Position numbers and translations under genes: made by a program. This document shows positions 51,878-60,490 of a stretch of 64,000 nt of DNA, piece by piece. The notes beneath the pieces were generated by a model. The model made no database searches, had not been told where the DNA came from, and saw only the letters and a program-made list of their open reading frames with translations. The stretch's first letter is position 1; each line of letters starts with the position of its first letter. Source of the stretch: Alphaproteobacteria bacterium (lineage in GTDB: Bacteria; Pseudomonadota; Gammaproteobacteria; Burkholderiales; Burkholderiaceae_C); NCBI GenBank assembly GCA_030054175.1, contig JASGCM010000010.1:1-64000 (forward strand), in the 5' to 3' direction.

Positions 51878-52688
51878 TTCCCACGCCAAGTCTGCCCGTT
51901 GGCGATCCCCCCGTTGGGGCGCCCTCTGGCTCGCCATCGCCTTGGTGCTGATGTGGGAAAGCACAGCCCGCTTGGGACAATGGTCCAGCCTGGTGTTGCC
52001 GGCCCCCAGCGTGGTCGCACAGGCCTGGTGGCAGAGTTGGTCGAATGGATTCTTCGTCGCCCATGTCGGTCAAACCTTGATCGAAGTGGCCCTGGGTTGG
52101 GTGCTGGGCAGCGTCTTCGGTTTTGCCGCCGGCGTGGCCTTGGGCGAGTCGGAGCACTGGCGTCGGATTTTGTTGCCCTATGTGGTTGCCAGCCAGGTCA
52201 CGCCCAAACTGGCCTTGGCTCCCTTGCTGTTGCTGTGGATGGGCTTTGGCACTTGGCCGCTGGTGGTCATCACCGCCTTGGTGTGTTTTTTTCCCTTGTT
52301 GGAAAACACGCTGACCTGCATGCGCCATGTCGACCGCCAAAGCCTCGACCTCTTTCGCCTCATGCATGCCAGCCGCTGGCAAACCCTGTGGCTGCTCAAA
52401 GTGCCCGCTGGCTTGCCCGGCATCATGACCGGATTGCGGGTCGCCTTGGTGCTGGCTTGGGTCGGTGCCATCGTGGGTGAATTCATCGGCGCCACGCATG
52501 GACTGGGGGCTTTGATCATTGCCGCCCAAGGGTCCATGGACACCCCTTTGATGTTCGCCGTGCTGATCAACATCACCGTGCTGGGCTGGTTGACTTACCA
52601 AGCCCTGTGGGCCTTGGAGCAACACCTGCTGCGGCATCGCGAACCGGCACCGAAAGACGAATTCAACGCCATCAACCCCATGTCATGA
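51858..52688 (+). CDS. ABC transporter permease (TauC/SsuC/ThiX type)
   Basis: 276 residues with about six hydrophobic helices (LWLAIALVLMWESTA, PLVVITALVCFFPLLENTL, VALVLAWVGAIVGEFIGA). The coupling (EAA-like) loop is FRLMHASRWQTLWLLKVPAG near 166-185. The start overlaps luxC by 20 bp; ATG 51867 is an alternative. Under the TPP riboswitch and next to an NMT1/THI5-like binding protein, it most likely imports a pyrimidine or thiazole precursor or a derivative. No ATPase gene is in the operon, so the ATPase must be supplied elsewhere. Confidence 0.85.
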   Translation: MPLMPIDSHAKSARWRSPRWGALWLAIALVLMWESTARLGQWSSLVLPAPSVVAQAWWQSWSNGFFVAHVGQTLIEVALGWVLGSVFGFAAGVALGESEHWRRILLPYVVASQVTPKLALAPLLLLWMGFGTWPLVVITALVCFFPLLENTLTCMRHVDRQSLDLFRLMHASRWQTLWLLKVPAGLPGIMTGLRVALVLAWVGAIVGEFIGATHGLGALIIAAQGSMDTPLMFAVLINITVLGWLTYQALWALEQHLLRHREPAPKDEFNAINPMS

Positions 52689-52705
52689 TTCAGGAGGAAC
52701 TGTCG

Positions 52706-53683
52706 ATGATGAAACGTCGCACCACTTTGGGATGGGCCAGCGCTCTGGCTTTGTGGCAACCCTGCGCCTGGGCTCAAGGCCTGCGCAAAGTCTCTTTGGC
52801 GCTGTGGAGCAAACCCATCACCGAAATCGCTCACCTGTTGGCGGAAGAGGACAAGGGTTTTTTCCGGGCCCAAGGGCTGGATCTGAACCTGCTGCCCGGT
52901 GCCGGCGGCGGTGACGCGGTGCGCAATCTGCTCAGCGGTCAGGCCGACATCGCTTTCACCGACCCGGGTTCGCTGTTTGCCGCTTTGGACAAGGGAGAAA
53001 AACTGCGCGTCATCTACGACATCTATCCGCAAAACGTCTTCAACGTCGTGGCCCTGAAATCATCGGGCATTCAAAAGCCTGCCGACTTGAAAGGCAAGCG
53101 GGTGGGGGTCTATAGCTTGGCCAGCGGCACCCGCCAAAACCTGCAACTGATGTTGGCCCAGGCCGGCTTGAAAGAAAGCGACATCACCCTGGTGGTCACT
53201 GGGTTGCTCAACTTCGCCCCGCTCATGCAAGGGCAGGTGGACGCTACCGCAGCCACCGACACCGGCTTGGCGGTGGCTCGCCAGCGCGGCCTGCGCGACA
53301 TGCAGGTCATGGAAGTGCGCGACTGGTTGCCATTGACCAGCGACGTGCTGGTCGTGCGCGATGAAACGTACCAACAGCACAAAGCCCTGTTGCGTGCCTT
53401 TGTGCGTGCCTGGCGCGATAGCGTGCAATGGTCCTTGGCCCAACCCGAGCAAGCCGCTTGGGTGGCGCAAAAAAAAGCCATCGACGGACAGAACCTCGAA
53501 CTCAATCGCGAAATCGTTCGCTTGCGCAACCTCTCAAGTGTCTCCGCCTACACCCAGCGCCATGGTCTGGGCGCGGTCGACATAGACGCCTTGCAAAAAG
53601 GCGCCCAAGCCTATCAGGCGGTGGGGCTGATTGCCCGAGCGCCAGACATGAAAACGGTGGTCGCCACCGACGTTTTGCCATGA
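52706..53683 (+). CDS. NMT1/THI5-like ABC substrate-binding protein
   Basis: 325 residues from ATG 52706 with AGGAGG nine bases upstream. A signal peptide (TTLGWASALALWQPCAWAQ) is followed by WSKPITEIAHLLAEEDKGFF, LLPGAGGGDAVRNLLSGQAD, DLKGKRVGVYSLASGTRQ and a C-terminal helix bundle. This is the NMT1/SsuA/ThiY fold that binds pyrimidine or sulfonate-like ligands. TPP control of the operon favours a thiamine-related ligand such as a hydroxymethylpyrimidine derivative. Confidence 0.85.
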   Translation: MMKRRTTLGWASALALWQPCAWAQGLRKVSLALWSKPITEIAHLLAEEDKGFFRAQGLDLNLLPGAGGGDAVRNLLSGQADIAFTDPGSLFAALDKGEKLRVIYDIYPQNVFNVVALKSSGIQKPADLKGKRVGVYSLASGTRQNLQLMLAQAGLKESDITLVVTGLLNFAPLMQGQVDATAATDTGLAVARQRGLRDMQVMEVRDWLPLTSDVLVVRDETYQQHKALLRAFVRAWRDSVQWSLAQPEQAAWVAQKKAIDGQNLELNREIVRLRNLSSVSAYTQRHGLGAVDIDALQKGAQAYQAVGLIARAPDMKTVVATDVLP

Positions 53684-54462
53684 GCGTATCGCTGCACCCC
53701 TTGCAAGACTGCGTGGTGCTGGTCACTGGCGCCAGTGGGGGCATCGGCTCGGCCATCGCGTTGGCCTTTGCCGCGCAAGGCGCCAGGGTCGTGGTGCATT
53801 ACCACCAACGCCGCGAGCAGGCCGAACAACTGGCTGCGCAGTGTCAGCAACTCGGCGGCGATGGTTGGGCGCTGGCGGCCGACTTGACCGATGCGTCGCA
53901 GACCTGCGCGCTGATCGAACGAGTCCGCACTGAATTCGGACACATCGATAGCCTGATTCACAACGCCTATGCCCCGTATCGATTCAACCCCGACCAGCGC
54001 CTGCGCTTTTGGGAATTGGATTGGGACAGTGTCCAACTGCAAATCGATGGTTCGGTGCGGGCTTGTTTTGAGCTCTGCCAAGCGGCCTTGCCCTTGATGC
54101 GCGAGCGCTCGAACGCCAGCATCGTTCTGATCGGCACCGACTTGGTCAGTCGACCCACCATCGCTTACACCGATTACGCCACCGCCAAATCGGCCTTGCT
54201 GGGCTTGGCGCGTCAGATGGCGGCTGATTTGGGTCCATTGGGCATTCGGGTCAACACGCTCGCCCCTGGACTGGTGCAAGGCACCCGAGCCAGCGCACAG
54301 ACCCCGGAGTCCGTGCGCGAGCAAATTGCCCGCATCACGCCCATGGGTCGTGTCGCCACGCCCCAAGACGTTGCCGGTGCGGTGATGCTTCTGACCAGCA
54401 GTCAGGCTGGCTTCATCACGGGTCAACTGCTGCATGTGGACGGGGGTCTGGTGATGGGCTGA
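53680..54462 (+). CDS. short-chain dehydrogenase/reductase
   Basis: 260 residues; start overlaps the upstream stop (ATGA). Classical SDR: TGASGGIGSAIALAFAAQGA near 17, HNAYAPYRF near 95, and the catalytic region VLIGTDLVSR and YTDYATAKSALLGLARQ with Y and K in YATAK near 168-172. The C-terminal LAPGLVQGTRAS and GQLLHVDGGLVMG are normal. Within this operon it could reduce the aldehyde formed by LuxC to an alcohol, completing acid-to-alcohol conversion. The NN-A-G motif is replaced by HNAY, seen in divergent SDRs. Confidence 0.85.
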   Translation: MSVSLHPLQDCVVLVTGASGGIGSAIALAFAAQGARVVVHYHQRREQAEQLAAQCQQLGGDGWALAADLTDASQTCALIERVRTEFGHIDSLIHNAYAPYRFNPDQRLRFWELDWDSVQLQIDGSVRACFELCQAALPLMRERSNASIVLIGTDLVSRPTIAYTDYATAKSALLGLARQMAADLGPLGIRVNTLAPGLVQGTRASAQTPESVREQIARITPMGRVATPQDVAGAVMLLTSSQAGFITGQLLHVDGGLVMG

Positions 54463-54480
54463 TGGCGACCCGACAAGGAC

Positions 54481-55113
54481 TCACTCGGCCTTGGCGCCCG
54501 AGTCCTTCACCGCCTTGGCCCAGCGCGGCATTTCGCTGCGCAAATACGCGGCGTATTCGGCTGGCGGACCGCCCAGGATGTCGGCACCTTGTGCGGCCAA
54601 TTTGGCGCGCACTTCGGCGGTTTGTAGCGCCTTGTTCACTTCTTGATTCAGACGCGCCACGATATCGGCGGGCGTTTGTGCCGGCACCACCACGCCTTGC
54701 CAGGCGGCAGCTTCAAAGCCAGGTACCGTTTCGGCCAAAGTGGGCACATCAGGCAACAGCGCTGAGCGTCGCAAGCTGGCCACGCCCAAGGCGCGCAAAC
54801 GACCGTCGCGCACATAGGGCAGCACCACCGGGGCGAAATCATGGAGAGTGTCATAGTTGACTTTGCCATACAGGGCTGGACCAATCACGATGGCCGAGGT
54901 GTTGTAGAACACGGTGTAGCCATCCGCAGCTGACTTGGCCACCCATTCTGCGGAGATGTTGCCGCCTGCACCGGGTTTGTTATCGACCACCACCGATTGC
55001 CCCAACTGTTGACTGAGTTGCTGCGCAATCACCCGCGACACGATGTCTGTGGGTCCCCCGGGTGGGAATGCGATCACCATTCGGATCGGCTTGGCGGGCC
55101 AGGCTTGGCCCAA
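54481..55113 (-). pseudogene. TctC/Bug-family solute-binding protein, deleted
   Basis: The frame keeps the N-terminal Bug motif (WPAKPIRMVIAFPPGGPTD) and the C-terminus (WAKAVKDSGAKAE) but lacks the signal peptide and about 90 central residues: DTLHDFAPVVLPY joins directly to VRDGRLRALGVASLRR. Full proteins have about 325 residues and this has 210. It directly abuts the amidohydrolase remnant, so deletions occurred at both ends. It converges on the SDR gene. Confidence 0.85.
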
Positions 55114-55129
55114 GCGGCAGGGGGCGCGA

Positions 55130-56198
55130 AATACCCACGGTCAGCGGATCGAACAGCAACAAGTCGGCCGGCAGGCCGACTTGCAACCGCCCCCGGCGGG
55201 GAATGCGAAAGCGCTGGGCCGGCTCGCTGGTGAGGCGACGAATGCCCTCGGCCAAGCCAAACTGCCCGGTCTCGCGCACCCAGTGCGCCAGGAAATGCAG
55301 ACCAAAGCCGGCGTCACACATAGAGCTCGTGGCCTCGTGCCAGTGCTTGCGCGGCGCGCTCGTAGTAACTGATCCCCAACTCCGGCTTGGCCTCGTTGTA
55401 CATGCTCAGCACAGTCGAGATGTAGGCCGGTCGCCCGGTATCGGCGGCGATCGACTCCATCATAACAGGCGTCGCCCTTGAGCCGGTGGCCATCATGAAC
55501 ACCCCGCGCCCCACTTCGCCCAACACCCCGGTCAGCGCCCTCAGTTCTTCTTCGGGGGCAATGGTCGATGGCATGGGGCGCCCACCAAAGCCGCTGTGAT
55601 TGGGGGAGAAGGACGAGGCAAAGCCGATTGCTCCGGCGGCCATGGCTTGGCGCACCTGCTCTCGCATGGCCTGCAGTTGCGCATCGCTGGGATGCTCGCG
55701 TTGCGAGGCTTCCTCGCCCATGATGGCCGTGCGAATGACCGAATGGCCGGCGAAGACCGCTGTATTGATGTGTGGCCCAATGCGACGCAACTGATCCATG
55801 TACTGGGCGAACGACTCAAACTCCCAGTTCACGCCACTGAGCAAGGCCTGCAAATCCATGGCTTCGACCACCGACAGGTTTTTCAACATGGTCTCGCGCA
55901 ATGGGGCGGGGCAGGGCGCAATGCCAAAGCCGCAATTGCCCAGCATGGCGGTGGTCACGCCCAAGACGGGTGAAGGCGACAGGCTGGCGTCCCAGGTGAT
56001 CTGGGCGTCAAAGTGGGTGTGTAAATCGACGATGCCGGGCATCAGCGATAAACCGTCTGCATTGACCGTGCTCAGCGCGCTGTCGGTGACAGTGCCGATC
56101 TCGGTCACCACGCCATCTTTCACAGCCACATCGGCGCACACGGGTGCGTGTCCCAAGCCGTCATAGACCTGAGCGCCCTTGATGAGTAAATCGAGCAT
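55130..56198 (-). pseudogene. N-acyl-D-amino-acid deacylase-like amidohydrolase, internally deleted
   Basis: The 5' part (56198-55314) encodes an amidohydrolase start: LLIKGAQVYDGLG, then VDLHTHFDAQITWD with the HxH metal motif, and NCGFGIAPC, as in D-aminoacylases. It meets a frameshift stop near 55314. A different frame then gives a C-terminal piece (SDAGFG-like CDAGFGLHFLAHWVRE, LTSEPAQRF, GLPADLLLFDP). About 200 central residues are missing. GGAAGG lies upstream of the ATG at 56198. It is non-functional. Confidence 0.8.
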
Positions 56199-56208
56199 CG
56201 CCCTTCCT

Positions 56209-56361
56209 TCAGTCGATCTGTGCGCCCGAGGTCTTGACCACCTCGGCCCAGATGTTTACATTGCCGCTCGCGCCGGCGCGGTTTTCTTCCACCACCGATA
56301 TCCTCCACTTCTCGCCCAGCTTCTGGGCCATGATGCGCCACCAGGCGTTTTGCACCGCCAT
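56209..56361 (-). pseudogene. second TctC/Bug receptor reduced to 50 codons
   Basis: The frame joins the early conserved segment (AQKLGEKWRISVVEENRAGA, close to SGNVN) directly to the C-terminal end (WAEVVKTSGAQID). Everything between was removed in frame. It is a remnant of a protein of about 325 residues and lies just upstream of the deleted amidohydrolase. Confidence 0.8.
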
Positions 56362-56376
56362 GGGATTGTCCCAGGC

Positions 56377-57108
56377 TCAAGCCATGGGCGCCACGCTGGC
56401 CCCCTGTATGCCGTGAATGGCCAGCGCCTGCGCCACAAAGCCGCTGGCTTTCATCTCTTCCACGAATTGTGCCAAAGCCGAACGGGCGCCCTCGCCACGC
56501 CCCTTGGGCAAGCCCATGGCCTGCTGAATCACCATGAAGCGACCGGGTAACAGGCGATAGCCGCTGTAGCGCTGCAAATCGGCTTCGAGTTGCTGCTTGA
56601 CGCCGGCCGCCACTTCCAACATCTGGGCCACGAACACATCGACGACTGCCGGCGAAGAAGGCGCTCGCACCAACTGGGCCTGTTTGATCTCTCGCGACAA
56701 AAACAAGTCATAAGCGCTGCCCTGACCCACAGCAATTCGCATACCGGCTTGATCGACTTCTTCATTGGCCTGCAGGGGCGAGTTCATCGGCACCATGTAA
56801 CTGCCTTCAATCAGCACATAGGGTGCGGTGAATCCGATGCCTTCGCCGCGCAAGGGGTCAACGGCAAAAAATCCGATGTCGGCGCGTTCTTCGCGCACCA
56901 CTTGCACCGAAGCGGCGGCGGTGTCATTCACCACGCACTGCATCGGCACCCCCAAGCGGCGCGCCAATTCGCTGGCCAAGTCCACCGACACGCCGCTGGG
57001 TTGGGGGGTGCCGCGCTTGGCCAAGATCGGATTGCCCAATTTGATCGAAGCCCGCAAAACCCCGGTGGGTGCCAAAACGGCCTTCATGGCGGATAAATTG
57101 TGGTTCAT
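56377..57108 (-). CDS. amino-acid-binding-protein-like (SBP_bac_3) protein without signal peptide
   Basis: 243 residues. The fold of family 3 solute-binding proteins is visible: VLRASIKLGNPILAKRG, SGVSVDLASELARRLGVPM, ADIGFFAVDPLRGEGIGFTA and RIAVGQGSAYDLFLSREI. There is no signal peptide or lipobox at the N-terminus (MNHNLSAMKAVLAPTG), so it may be cytoplasmic or use an unrecognised route; proteins of this type occur in Burkholderiales. The gene seems intact, unlike the three decayed genes downstream of it, which may once have formed an operon with it. Confidence 0.7.
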   Translation of the reverse strand: MNHNLSAMKAVLAPTGVLRASIKLGNPILAKRGTPQPSGVSVDLASELARRLGVPMQCVVNDTAAASVQVVREERADIGFFAVDPLRGEGIGFTAPYVLIEGSYMVPMNSPLQANEEVDQAGMRIAVGQGSAYDLFLSREIKQAQLVRAPSSPAVVDVFVAQMLEVAAGVKQQLEADLQRYSGYRLLPGRFMVIQQAMGLPKGRGEGARSALAQFVEEMKASGFVAQALAIHGIQGASVAPMA

Positions 57109-57215
57109 GACGCCATCCTAGCCCTCCGGGCCGCTCGCACCAGGGGCTGGGGCTTTGAGGCCACACAACCCCTACAAAACCAAGAGTTTTTCCGAGTACT
57201 TTTCGTATATTGGTC

Positions 57216-57223
57216 TGTATACA
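57216..57223. promoter_or_regulatory. TGTATACA palindrome upstream of purine permease
   Basis: TGTATACA lies in the 166-bp divergent gap between the binding-protein gene and the permease. It fits the TNTGTnnACANA type of GntR/FCD operators. The cognate regulator is unknown. Confidence 0.35.
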
Positions 57224-57274
57224 CTTTTGTCCACTATGATCAGGGTTTTTTTTAACCATCACAAGGTGATGTAA

Positions 57275-58666
57275 ATGAGTCATTCAGTTCATCCGGTTGA
57301 CGAACATTTGCCCAGCGGCAAGCTGGCTGCACTGGGTTTGCAACACGTCTTGGTCATGTATGCCGGGGCCGTGGCCGTGCCCCTGATCATCGGACGCGCC
57401 CTCAAGCTCAGCCCCGAACAAGTCGCCATGCTGATCTCCGCCGATTTGTTCGTGTGCGGTCTGGTCACTCTCATTCAGTCTTGGGGGGCCACGCAGTGGT
57501 TTGGCATCCGGCTGCCTGTCATGATGGGGGTCACCTTCGCCGCCGTTGCGCCGATGGTGTCCATGGCCAACACCACGCCTGGCCTGGATGGCGCCCGCAT
57601 GATCTTTGGCGCCATCATCGGCGCGGGCATCATCTCGATCATCATCGCACCGTGGGTCAGCCGCATGCTGCGATTCTTCCCGCCGGTGGTCACGGGCACC
57701 ATCATTGCTGTCATCGGCATCAGCCTGATGCGCATCGGCATCAACTGGATTTTCGGCAACCCGGTCGGTCCCACCGCACCCAGCATCATCAACCCCGAGC
57801 ACAAGCAGTGGCTGGATGCCGCAGCGGCCGCAGCCAATGCCCCCGGCTCGGTGTTGCCCCCGGTACCCAAAGACTTGGCGCTGTTGCCCAAAATGCCCAA
57901 TCCCAAATACGCCGAACTCACCGGTGTGGGCATCGCCGCCTTGGTCCTGGTGTCGATCCTGCTGATCGCCAAGTTCGCCAAAGGCTTCATCGCCAACATA
58001 TCGGTGTTGCTTGGCATCGTGATTGGCGCCGTGGTCGCCACGGCCATGGGTCTGATGAATTTTGACAAGGTCGCCAAGGCCGACTGGGTTGGCGTCGTCA
58101 TGCCGTTTTCCTTCGGCGCCCCCATCTTCGAGCCGGTCTTGATTCTGACCATGACACTGGTGATGATCGTGGTCATGATCGAATCGACCGGCATGTTTCT
58201 GGCCCTGGGCGAAATGACCGAACGCAAGGTCGATCAACCCGCCCTGGCGCGCGGTCTGCGCACCGACGGTCTGGGGACCCTGATTGGTGGCATCTTCAAC
58301 ACCTTCCCCTACACCAGTTTTTCGCAAAACGTCGGCCTGGTCGCAGTCACTGGCGTCAAGAGTCGTTTTGTTTGTGTGGCTGGCGGCATCATCCTGATTG
58401 TGCTGGGTGTCATCCCCAAAATGGCCGCTTTGGTGGAATCGTTGCCCACGGTGGTGTTGGGTGGTGCGGGACTGGTGATGTTCGGCATGATCCCGCTCAT
58501 CGCCCCCAACTACAAGCAGTGGATGCCGCATGGCATGCACCCGCTGATTGAATCAGGCATTTTGTTGGCTTCGCTGGCCGCCGTGTTGCTCAACCTCTAT
58601 TTCAACGGGGCCAAAGAAGACACCGAGGCCGCCATTGCTGCCGCCAAGCAGGCTGATTCGCACTGA
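57275..58666 (+). CDS. NCS2 (NAT) family purine permease
   Basis: 463 residues with about 12-14 membrane segments. LGLQHVLVMYAGAVAVPLI near residue 20 and ESTGMFLALGEMTERK near 308 are NCS2 signatures. The NAT motif QNVGLVAVTG near 350 begins with Gln, which in characterised members goes with xanthine or uric acid specificity rather than uracil. It imports purine bases with protons or sodium across the inner membrane. AAGGTGATG precedes the ATG. It appears intact and monocistronic. Confidence 0.9.
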   Translation: MSHSVHPVDEHLPSGKLAALGLQHVLVMYAGAVAVPLIIGRALKLSPEQVAMLISADLFVCGLVTLIQSWGATQWFGIRLPVMMGVTFAAVAPMVSMANTTPGLDGARMIFGAIIGAGIISIIIAPWVSRMLRFFPPVVTGTIIAVIGISLMRIGINWIFGNPVGPTAPSIINPEHKQWLDAAAAAANAPGSVLPPVPKDLALLPKMPNPKYAELTGVGIAALVLVSILLIAKFAKGFIANISVLLGIVIGAVVATAMGLMNFDKVAKADWVGVVMPFSFGAPIFEPVLILTMTLVMIVVMIESTGMFLALGEMTERKVDQPALARGLRTDGLGTLIGGIFNTFPYTSFSQNVGLVAVTGVKSRFVCVAGGIILIVLGVIPKMAALVESLPTVVLGGAGLVMFGMIPLIAPNYKQWMPHGMHPLIESGILLASLAAVLLNLYFNGAKEDTEAAIAAAKQADSH

Positions 58667-58892
58667 AATGACACCTCCCCCTCGGCGCGGGGGTTGTGGT
58701 CGGTCAAACTCTTCCAACCGCGAGCTTCGGGCTAGAAAGATCCCGTTGCAATAGGCGCCATCCTGCACGCCATACAGGCGGCATTCAACCTTGGCTCGTC
58801 TTTGCGGGCGCACCCGCGCTTGCGCGCGGGTTGCGCCGCTGCCGACGGGGTTGCAGAGGGGTTGCAGAGGGGCTTCAATTGAATTAAAATTA
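58667..58892. other. intergenic region with GC-rich hairpin
   Basis: A perfect 8-bp hairpin ACCCGCGC-TTGC-GCGCGGGT lies at 58812-58831, and a CCCCC/GGGGG pairing at 58677-58693. There is no gene. GC-rich sequence changes to A+T-rich at about 58880, where the effector promoter begins. Confidence 0.5.
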
Positions 58893-58924
58893 ATTCGTGC
58901 AATAAATCTTTTAGAGTGCTATTT
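58893..58924 (+). promoter_or_regulatory. bipartite promoter-like box, copy 1
   Basis: ATTCGTGCAAT (58893-58903), 12 bp, GTGCTATTT (58916-58924), 108 bp before the first effector-like ATG. It is matched with identical spacing at 60403-60434. Confidence 0.65.
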
Positions 58925-59031
58925 GTATCTGTTCTCTTGTGACGGTGAGTTGCACGCCCTGACCAACCGCTTGTTGCAAAAATCTGTGTTGTTTGAGTAT
59001 TTTTGCAAGAAGCTCAACAACCGGAGACACC

Positions 59032-60318
59032 ATGCTAACCAACAATACCGCCGACAACTTTGCCGCTGCAGCTCAAATGCTTTCCAACTCCAGGCAGAGC
59101 CGTTTGTCCGAAAAAATATCGGGCCGCCAACTGTTCGAAGTCAATGAAGACGGCAGCATCCGCAAGCAAACGTTTGGCGAGCAGCTCAAGTCCTTTGGTC
59201 TTCGCCTTGTGCGCCAGTTTGACGCCCATGCCAACACCAAAGACGCCCAAGTGGGTCAGGCCCTGAATGATCTTTATTCAAAGCTCAACTCAGGCTCATC
59301 CTATAGGAGGAACGGCAGCAGCGCCGACCTCAATGGCCTGCTCGGTCGCTTCTTCGTCAATACGCAGCCTCTGCCCAGCCGTCAACCCTTCATCCCAGCG
59401 CCCCGCCCCCCGGCGGCGCTGCCGACAAGCAGCGAAGTTCGCAACTCACGCGCATCCGATTACCAAGAGATCCCCGCCGAACGGACGAACGGCTCGATCA
59501 AACAGGGTCTCCCGGACTCGGCCAGCAGCAGCACAGAGCTGGTACGGTCCCTGAACCCGCAAGCGAGCGATCAGTTGAGGCGGGCCGAACTCATGCGGCC
59601 TGATGCAGATCAGACCGATGTCCAGCCCGGTTTTGTTCGCCAAAACAAGGATGGTAGTTTTCCAGACACGGCCATTGGCTCCAACGGCCGCAGCTACCAA
59701 CTCAACATCCATCGCGGCTCTCCAGACAAAGCCCGCACCGCACTGGCATGGGTCAATGCCCAGGTCAATAGCGACCTAAACGGGCGCAACACGACCATGA
59801 TTGAGAGGGCCTTGACCGAAGCCGGCATCACCGAGAGATTCGACATCCACGGCCGCAAGGTGCGCGCTTTGGTGGAAAGGCCAGGCATCCTGAGCGAAAT
59901 CACACCAGCCGACAAGAGGAGGTTCGAGCGGGCCCTGTCACAGCTACAGGCCAAGGCCTTGTCTCAGATGGAGAACGCCAGGACGCAGTCGGCGGCTCAG
60001 GCCACCTATGGTAAGCCGACCTACGGTGCCCAGATGTTCGATGAGATGCAGTCAGTCCGGAGCACGTCGCCCGTGCGTCCAGAGGTGGCCAGCTCCGTGC
60101 TCAGGGGTAACGTTGACGCAATCGAACGAGCCTATTTACTGTATGACGAATATCTCGCAGACAAACTGACAGAGATGGCTTATACCGATAAACGATTAAT
60201 GGCTTCCGAACCGACCCAGCTGACAGTCGCTGATATAGATGAGGTGATCGGGCAGGCCATTCACGATGCAGGCGTTGAATTCAAACTGATCATCGACGAC
60301 GAGGAGCAGGCAGTTTAA
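59032..60318 (+). CDS. putative type III effector, unknown activity
   Basis: 428 residues from the ATG at 59032 with GGAG six bases upstream. The first 50 residues are polar and rich in Ser, Asn and Gln (MLTNNTADNFAAAAQMLSNS), the usual character of type III secretion signals. The region 110-185 is Pro/Ser-rich and probably disordered (PSRQPFIPAPRPPAALPTS). Residues 200-428 look globular and helical. I recognise no enzymatic motif. The assignment rests on composition, the neighbouring CesT chaperone and C58-like protease, and the promoter box shared with them. Confidence 0.5.
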   Translation: MLTNNTADNFAAAAQMLSNSRQSRLSEKISGRQLFEVNEDGSIRKQTFGEQLKSFGLRLVRQFDAHANTKDAQVGQALNDLYSKLNSGSSYRRNGSSADLNGLLGRFFVNTQPLPSRQPFIPAPRPPAALPTSSEVRNSRASDYQEIPAERTNGSIKQGLPDSASSSTELVRSLNPQASDQLRRAELMRPDADQTDVQPGFVRQNKDGSFPDTAIGSNGRSYQLNIHRGSPDKARTALAWVNAQVNSDLNGRNTTMIERALTEAGITERFDIHGRKVRALVERPGILSEITPADKRRFERALSQLQAKALSQMENARTQSAAQATYGKPTYGAQMFDEMQSVRSTSPVRPEVASSVLRGNVDAIERAYLLYDEYLADKLTEMAYTDKRLMASEPTQLTVADIDEVIGQAIHDAGVEFKLIIDDEEQAV

Positions 60319-60402
60319 CCCGTTGCCGAGCCTTGCTTGTATCCCTTGACGTTTCACTTGGTGTTGCGGGTTGCTCGCCTTAGCGCGGGCACCCACAATT
60401 AC

Positions 60403-60434
60403 ATTCGGGCAATGTGTTTAATGGCGTGCTATTT
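60403..60434 (+). promoter_or_regulatory. bipartite promoter-like box, copy 2
   Basis: ATTCGGGCAAT (60403-60413), 12 bp, GTGCTATTT (60426-60434), 57 bp before the chaperone ATG. It agrees with copy 1 at 19 of 20 box positions and has identical spacing. Confidence 0.65.
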
Positions 60435-60490
60435 TTGGGACTCAATTGAATATCAGATATTCAAAAGATCTGATTGAATAATCCAGTGCC

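Noticed and set aside
53428-53679. N-terminal extension of the SDR
   Set aside because: The longer frame is antisense-like sequence inside the binding-protein gene; the ATGA overlap at 53680 gives a normal SDR length.
58667-58890. hrpII/PIP box upstream of effector genes
   Set aside because: No TTCG-N16-TTCG or TTCGC-N15-TTCGC pattern was found; only the new bipartite box is shared.
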